A stretch of DNA of 9,665 nucleotides from DASQDN01 sp035630195 (lineage in GTDB: Bacteria; Acidobacteriota; Terriglobia; Bryobacterales; Bryobacteraceae), in NCBI GenBank assembly GCA_035630195.1, contig DASQLD010000503.1, forward strand, positions 1 to 9,665, given 5' to 3'. Below the pieces are notes generated by a model, which searched no databases, was not told the DNA's origin, and worked only from the letters and a program-made list of their open reading frames with translations. Both the position numbers and the translations under genes were made by a program. Shown here one piece after another: positions 6,372 to 9,665 of this stretch. Numbering within the stretch: position 1 is the stretch's first letter; the number at the start of each line of letters is the position of its first letter.

Positions 6372-6405
6372 CACAATTCTCGATTATGATTCACTTGGTA
6401 CGAAT
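6372..6405. promoter_or_regulatory. 34-base divergent promoter region
   Basis: Only 34 bases separate the starts of the minus-strand Gfo/Idh-like gene and the plus-strand propeller gene. The octamer ATTATGAT at 6383-6390 gives a five-of-six -10 in both directions: TATGAT (6385-6390) towards the propeller and CATAAT (6388-6383) towards Gfo/Idh. No good -35 is visible for either; those positions fall inside the opposite coding sequences. Both leaders would be under about 15 bases. Confidence 0.45.
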
Positions 6406-7377
6406 ATGCGATCCTTACTTATTTTCGCTCTGCCCCTACTTGCCTCCGCCGGTCCATATGTGGCAACGATAGAGAAGGTCTCGGGAACTGTTGGATTTTA
6501 CTCCGAGTCGGGACAAAACGAGGGGCGAGTGAAGGTCGGCGCGTTCCCTCACGAGGCGGTACTGTCTCGAGACGGTAAGCTGCTCTTTGTCAGCAACAAC
6601 GGTGTCCTCTGGATGACGGAAGACACAATGGGAACGAACAGTATCTCTGTTGTGGACGTGAGCTCAAAGAAGAAGCTCTATGACATCGATCTGGGGCGGT
6701 TTCACCGTCCGCACGGGCTGGCGTTGATTCCAAAGACCGGGCATCTGCTGGTAACGACCGAGAGACCCTACGGTCTGATTCTTGTCGACCCCGCAAAGCG
6801 CACAGTTGTGCGTGACTTTGATGTCAAAGGCAAGAGCCCGCATATGGTGATGCTGTCTTCGGATGGCAACCTTGCCTTCGTCAGCAACACTGATTCGGCC
6901 TCGGTCGCCGTGATTGAAGTGGCGACGGGCGCCGTCAGATTGATTCCCACGGGAGAGAAGCCGCAAGGCGGTGCGTTCTCTAAAGACGGGAAGCTACTTT
7001 ACGTGGCGACATCCGGGGCGAATTGCATCACAATTGTCGATACCAAGACGTTTCAAGTTATCGGTACGATCGCTACCGGCAAGGGACCTGGACGCATCGC
7101 GGTAACTCCTGATGGCAAGACGCTCGTCTACAACATGCAGCTGGAGCCTGCTCTCGGTTTCGCCGATATATCTACACGAAAGCAGACAACGGTAATTCCG
7201 CTGCCCGGGAAACCATTGTCTTTAACGATGACGAACGATGGCCGACGGGCCTTTTCAGGCCTTCAAGAACTGGACAAAGTAGTCTTCATTTCAGTGGTGG
7301 ATCGCAAGATCGAGCGTACAATTGACACGCCCAAATCCAGCGGCCCTGATCCTGTGATCCCTTTGGGTTCCCGATAG
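6406..7377 (+). CDS. Secreted YVTN-type beta-propeller protein
   Basis: This 323-residue protein has a short Sec signal (MRSLLIFALPLLASAG). It then carries about six repeats of roughly 40-50 residues, each with a 'P-x-G/M ... DGK-x-L-F/Y-V-S' core: PHEAVLSRDGKLLFVSN from 48, PHGLALIPKTGHLLVTTE from 102, PHMVMLSSDGNLAFVSN from 145, PQGGAFSKDGKLLYVAT from 186, PGRIAVTPDGKTLVYN from 228 and PLSLTMTNDGRRAFSG from 270. Strands such as SVAVIEVATG (166-175) and ITIVDTKTFQVIGTI (208-222) complete the blades. This is the YVTN/40-residue (lactonase-like) propeller family, usually periplasmic or surface binding proteins; a few relatives hydrolyse lactones. No catalytic set is evident here. The family start is the signal peptide at 6406; an earlier in-frame ATG at 6307 would run through the neighbour's 5' end. 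No Shine-Dalgarno sequence is seen. The partner or ligand is unknown; divergence from Gfo/Idh suggests shared control. Confidence 0.88.
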   Translation: MRSLLIFALPLLASAGPYVATIEKVSGTVGFYSESGQNEGRVKVGAFPHEAVLSRDGKLLFVSNNGVLWMTEDTMGTNSISVVDVSSKKKLYDIDLGRFHRPHGLALIPKTGHLLVTTERPYGLILVDPAKRTVVRDFDVKGKSPHMVMLSSDGNLAFVSNTDSASVAVIEVATGAVRLIPTGEKPQGGAFSKDGKLLYVATSGANCITIVDTKTFQVIGTIATGKGPGRIAVTPDGKTLVYNMQLEPALGFADISTRKQTTVIPLPGKPLSLTMTNDGRRAFSGLQELDKVVFISVVDRKIERTIDTPKSSGPDPVIPLGSR

Positions 7378-8140
7378 TTGGAACACCACATGCCGCGTCC
7401 TCACGAGGGTTTGAATACAGCGCGCCGTTGCATGTGTGTTGTTCAACGATTCTCTGTTGCGGCGATCGGGTCCAGCGACACACCTACGGTCGATTTTGTC
7501 CGATCGGACAAGCTCGAACTTATATCGAGATCGGTCCAGGCGCGACGTAATGGCGCGACAACATTCAGACAGTCTTCAAGTCACTCACCGGAGGACGAAA
7601 TCTGGTCAGCTATGGACTAGCCGCGCGCATCGTATGACGGTTAAGTTCAGACGGCGCAAGACAACCGAGGGCGCTTCCCACTTGAACGCGGGGAATTGTC
7701 GGTCGTCTATCCGATCTTGCGGAGAGCAAACTTGATGTTCCTGCCCCCTCGGCCTACGTGACGATTGGCGAACGAATCACCGCAGTTGGTTGGCTCGCAA
7801 TTGGCCTACCTTCTGGGATAGCCAGGCGGTGATGCGTTGCAATTCACCTACGCGGGAAGCCCGTATCAGTCAATGCCGGGTGTCGTAGTGGTCCGCCGCG
7901 ACAACAACGGCAATCTATGTCCCAACTCGATCGGCGAACGAGCCGCCGTGCGAGACAATTCAAGTGGTACAACTTGTCAGAGCCGAATACACGTGTAAAC
8001 CTCACGAACGCGCAAACGTTCGGCAAAATTTCCACTAGTAAAGCCAGACGAGGGGACCACCGTCAATGCCGGTGGCCAACGCTCAATTTGTGGGACGATT
8101 GTAGTCAACGGCAGTTTGCGCCCGCCTCACGAGGCTTCAA
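7378..8140. other. 763-base stretch without a convincing gene; possible decayed coding sequence
   Basis: No frame on either strand gives a protein with recognisable family features here. The open frames are short, arginine- and serine-rich and end often. Some pieces read like protein but in different frames: a segment at about 7549-7630 (NIQTVFKSLTGGRNLVSYG), one at about 7743-7820 (YVTIGERITAVGW), and one at about 7825-7995 (GGDALQFTYAGS, VVVVRRDNNGNLCPNSIGE). The last two resemble, loosely, the VTIGG...V.W pattern of secreted C-terminal domains abundant in Solibacter. This would fit a frameshifted remnant but is not proof. Perfect short inverted repeats occur at 8005-8022 (CGAACG/CGTTCG) and 8057-8075 (CCACCG/CGGTGG). 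GTCAATGCCGG occurs at 7868 and 8061, and a degenerate repeat of GATCGG(G)TCCAG at 7464 and 7529. No promoter or terminator stands out. Confidence 0.55.
7399..8134. repeat. 10-base direct repeat CCTCACGAGG bracketing the gene-poor stretch
   Basis: CCTCACGAGG occurs at 7399-7408, just after the propeller stop, and at 8125-8134, just before the M48-type start; its GAGG also serves as the ribosome binding site of that gene. The two copies enclose nearly the whole gene-free interval. A single chance 10-base match in a region this size is not rare, so only the placement makes it notable. Confidence 0.3.
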
Positions 8141-8920
8141 ATGAAAGCTAGCTTTTTTGTCCTGGCGATTCCAATCCTGGCTCAGCAAAGCGCGAATTTC
8201 TACAGCGTGGAAAAGGAGCGGGCGCTCGGGCAGCACTTGTCCTCGGAAATCAGGAGACAAGCAAAACCCCTGTCTGTCCCGCTCGTCGACGAATATACAA
8301 AGCGGCTCGGCGGCGAGCTTGTCGCGCAGCTTGAGGAAACGTCGTTCGGGTATCAATTTAAGGTGATTGCAGACGGCGCCCACATCGAACCGATACCGTT
8401 GCCCGGCGGCTACATCTTAATTCCAGCTCGCTTTTTCACTGCGTCTCAGGACGAATCGGAATTCGTCGGAATGCTTGCCCATGCGATCGGCCATGTCGCG
8501 CTGCGCCACGGAACGCAGGCGAGGACCCGTGGCCAGACAGTAAACATGGCCAGCATTCCGCTCATATTTTGGGGCGGTTGGGCTGGTTCGCATGCGGACG
8601 CAGAACGTTCACAGTTGCTCATGCCTACTGCTTTTCTGAAGTTCCAGAGAATCTACGAACTTGAAGCGGATCGGTTTGGGCTGCAACTAGCCTCACGCGC
8701 GGGATACGATGCGGCCGGCTTGAAACACTACATACAACGCACAGATCCGGCGGATGCGACACGTGAACAAAGGCTGGCCGCACTGCAGGAAACGCTCTCC
8801 TCCTTGCCTTCGCCTGCTGCGTCAACATCCAGCGAAGAGTTTCGTCGCGTTCAGCAAACAATTCAGTCCACGATGGCGGCCCCCACCGGGCGGCGGCGCG
8901 CTCCGACTCTAAAGCGATAA
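8141..8920 (+). CDS. M48-family metalloprotease homologue lacking the catalytic glutamate (HAIGH)
   Basis: This 259-residue protein begins with a short hydrophobic signal (MKASFFVLAIPILAQQ) and has the layout of periplasmic M48 peptidases of the Oma1/BepA/LoiP type. The pre-domain at about 22-75 contains EKERALGQHLSSEI. IPLPGGYILIPARFF at 85-99 is the usual 'ALPGGYIfvt.gll' strand, followed by the zinc-site helix at 110-123 (GMLAHAIGHVALRH) and the third-ligand motif IYELEADRFGLQL at 171-183 with E173. The active-site motif should be HExxH; codon 115 is GCG, giving H114-A-I-G-H118. Both histidines and E173 are kept, so zinc may bind, but the general-base glutamate is absent. No frameshift or stop is present. 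The start is supported by GAGG 6 bases upstream. M48 proteins act in envelope quality control; this copy may be a pseudoprotease acting as a binding or chaperone-like factor, or a recently inactivated allele. No TPR domain follows. Confidence 0.88.
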   Translation: MKASFFVLAIPILAQQSANFYSVEKERALGQHLSSEIRRQAKPLSVPLVDEYTKRLGGELVAQLEETSFGYQFKVIADGAHIEPIPLPGGYILIPARFFTASQDESEFVGMLAHAIGHVALRHGTQARTRGQTVNMASIPLIFWGGWAGSHADAERSQLLMPTAFLKFQRIYELEADRFGLQLASRAGYDAAGLKHYIQRTDPADATREQRLAALQETLSSLPSPAASTSSEEFRRVQQTIQSTMAAPTGRRRAPTLKR

Positions 8921-8965
8921 TTCCACGCCTGTCGTAGCTGCTCCAGGCTAGGATCGAATATGCCG

Positions 8966-8997
8966 CGGCTCGAGGTCCGCTTTTCGCGGCCGAGCCG
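8966..8997. terminator. Hairpin after the M48-type gene, possible terminator
   Basis: CGGCTCG (8966-8972) pairs with CGAGCCG (8991-8997), and inner CCGC (8977-8980) pairs with GCGG (8986-8989) around the loop TTTTC. The 4-base and 1-base insertions form an internal loop. It lies about 45 bases after the M48 stop and before the next gene's leader. No run of T follows on either side, so termination would not be of the classic intrinsic kind. Confidence 0.4.
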
Positions 8998-9026
8998 TAT
9001 CCTTTCGATGGTTATCATCGCCACGA

Positions 9027-9054
9027 TATATTCGAGTTAACTTCCAGCAGGGGA
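9027..9054 (+). promoter_or_regulatory. Candidate -10 and ribosome binding site for the cytochrome c/PQQ gene
   Basis: TATATT at 9027-9032 matches the -10 consensus at five of six positions; the -35 region is weak (TTCGAT at 9004-9009). AGGGGA at 9049-9054 is a good Shine-Dalgarno core, about 9-10 bases before the ATG at 9064. Together they suggest that this gene has its own promoter. Confidence 0.45.
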
Positions 9055-9063
9055 ACATACGGA

Positions 9064-9665
9064 ATGCGCATTTTGTTGTTTGCAGCTTTCAGCTCAGTGT
9101 TGACGATCGCCTGGGGACAATCCCCCGGCGGCCGGGCGACTTTCCAGAGTCTTTGCTCCGGTTGCCATGGTGTCGATGGAAATGGAGGAGAGCATGCGCC
9201 CTCGATACTGCCTAGCCTCGCCGCGAACAATGATGAAGGCATCACCCGAATCATCCGGGACGGCGTCCCGCGAAAGGGCATGCCGGCCTTCAAGCAGCTT
9301 CCCGAGACGGACCTCTCAACGCTCGTCGCCTATGTGCGCACCCTACAAAGGCGTCCTGGCGGCCGCCGCGGCGCCCCCGTCCGGCAGCGGGTTCGCTTAA
9401 CCGATGGTTCAGAACTCGAAGGTATCGCTCTTGGCCGCACCGGCCGCGAGTTGCAGTTGCGAACTGACGATCAGCGCATTCATCTGCTGCGAAGATCGGG
9501 CGAACAGTACCGTCGTGTAACTACGCAAGCCGATTGGCCGAGCATGCATGGTCAGCTTAGCGGAAATCGTTACTCGGAGGTCAAACAGATCGATCGCACG
9601 AATGTAGGCGGGTTGGGCGTCAAATGGGTCTTCGCTGTGCCGAATTCCGGGCGTCTGCAGGGAAC
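9064..9665 (+). CDS. Exported cytochrome c fused to a PQQ-type beta-propeller (quinoprotein dehydrogenase-like), 5' part
   Basis: The frame is open from ATG 9064 to the window end (200 codons, no stop), so the gene is truncated by the window edge only. Residues 1-18 are a Sec signal ending in WGQ. A small class I cytochrome c domain follows (about 25-95), with the haem motif CSGCH at 31-35, GNGGEHAPSILPSL after it, and GMPAF at 72-76 with M73 as the likely axial ligand. Residues 96-155 form an arginine-rich linker and a short beta-rich segment (VRLTDGSELEG, LQLRTDDQRIHLLR). From 158, WPSMHGQLSGNRYSEV, then IDRTNVGGLGVKWVF, is the usual first strand set of PQQ-dependent alcohol/glucose dehydrogenase propellers ('W..y.gd..g.RYSpl.qI...Nv..L...W'). 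Such enzymes oxidise alcohols or aldose sugars in the periplasm and pass electrons to cytochromes. The calcium/PQQ residues and substrate pocket lie beyond the window, so catalysis cannot be confirmed. Confidence 0.88.
   Translation, partial: MRILLFAAFSSVLTIAWGQSPGGRATFQSLCSGCHGVDGNGGEHAPSILPSLAANNDEGITRIIRDGVPRKGMPAFKQLPETDLSTLVAYVRTLQRRPGGRRGAPVRQRVRLTDGSELEGIALGRTGRELQLRTDDQRIHLLRRSGEQYRRVTTQADWPSMHGQLSGNRYSEVKQIDRTNVGGLGVKWVFAVPNSGRLQG

Noticed and set aside
6307..6405. Longer propeller start at ATG 6307
   Set aside because: It would run antisense through the 5' end of the Gfo/Idh-like gene and bury the signal peptide that starts at 6406.
7464..7546. Degenerate direct repeat GATCGG(G)TCCAG-GCGAC (7464-7479 and 7529-7546)
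   Set aside because: Only two imperfect copies, not regularly spaced; no CRISPR-like or iteron-like structure.
7436..7735. Plus-strand open frame of about 100 codons in the gene-poor stretch
   Set aside because: Very rich in Arg and Ser, no start signal, no recognisable motif; typical of non-coding GC-rich DNA.
8005..8075. Short perfect hairpins CGAACG/CGTTCG and CCACCG/CGGTGG
   Set aside because: Six-base stems without a T run or nearby promoter; expected by chance in GC-rich DNA and not called as terminators.
9167..9400. 77-codon open frame overlapping the cytochrome c gene
   Set aside because: Out of frame with the CSGCH/PQQ reading frame, which is open to the window end and family-like.

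Overview
The window looks like a stretch of an Acidobacteriota chromosome, probably from the Solibacter/Bryobacter side of the phylum. This rests on gene families rather than a database search. It has a long duplicated permease of the 'acidobacterial duplicated orphan permease' (ADOP) type overlapping a PadR regulator of the acidobacterial kind, a BlaI-type repressor, an exported TIM-barrel sugar isomerase-like protein, an exported Gfo/Idh/MocA-like protein, and a cytochrome c joined to a PQQ-type propeller. No RNA gene, CRISPR array, transposase or phage gene was found.

Layout. Positions 2-142 (+) are the last 46 codons of a SpoIIE/RsbU-type phosphatase. A Tat-exported isomerase-like TIM barrel follows (200-1048, +). 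It ends 5 bases from the stop of a convergent five-gene minus-strand block, which read in its own direction is Gfo/Idh/MocA-like protein (6371-5067), secreted PPC/DUF296 protein (5070-4525), BlaI-type repressor (4485-4111), PadR regulator (4028-3666) and ADOP permease (3669-1054). The first two genes overlap by 4 bases, as do the last two. BlaI and PadR each have their own promoter. Divergent from the block, across only 34 bases, is a secreted YVTN-type beta-propeller (6406-7377, +). A stretch of about 760 bases without a convincing gene follows (7378-8140), then an M48-type metalloprotease homologue (8141-8920, +) and the start of a cytochrome c/PQQ dehydrogenase-like protein that runs off the end (9064-9665, +).

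Starts. Several starts are not at the longest open frame. ADOP starts at 3669, where ATGA couples it to PadR behind AGGAG. BlaI starts at GTG 4485, because the upstream in-frame TTG is part of a TTGACA -35 box. The propeller starts at 6406.

How it may work together. Almost every non-regulatory product carries an export signal, so the window reads as an envelope/periplasmic set for sugar or polyol oxidation and membrane export, with local control by BlaI and PadR. The most notable observations are: (i) the M48 homologue has HAIGH where HExxH is expected, so it lacks the catalytic glutamate; (ii) the BlaI and PadR promoters share an almost identical 12-base block and put the start codon 7-9 bases after the -10, implying leaderless mRNAs and perhaps common control; (iii) a near-palindrome fills the BlaI promoter spacer; (iv) the gene-poor stretch is bracketed by a 10-base direct repeat. 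No clearly new defence or mobile system is visible.
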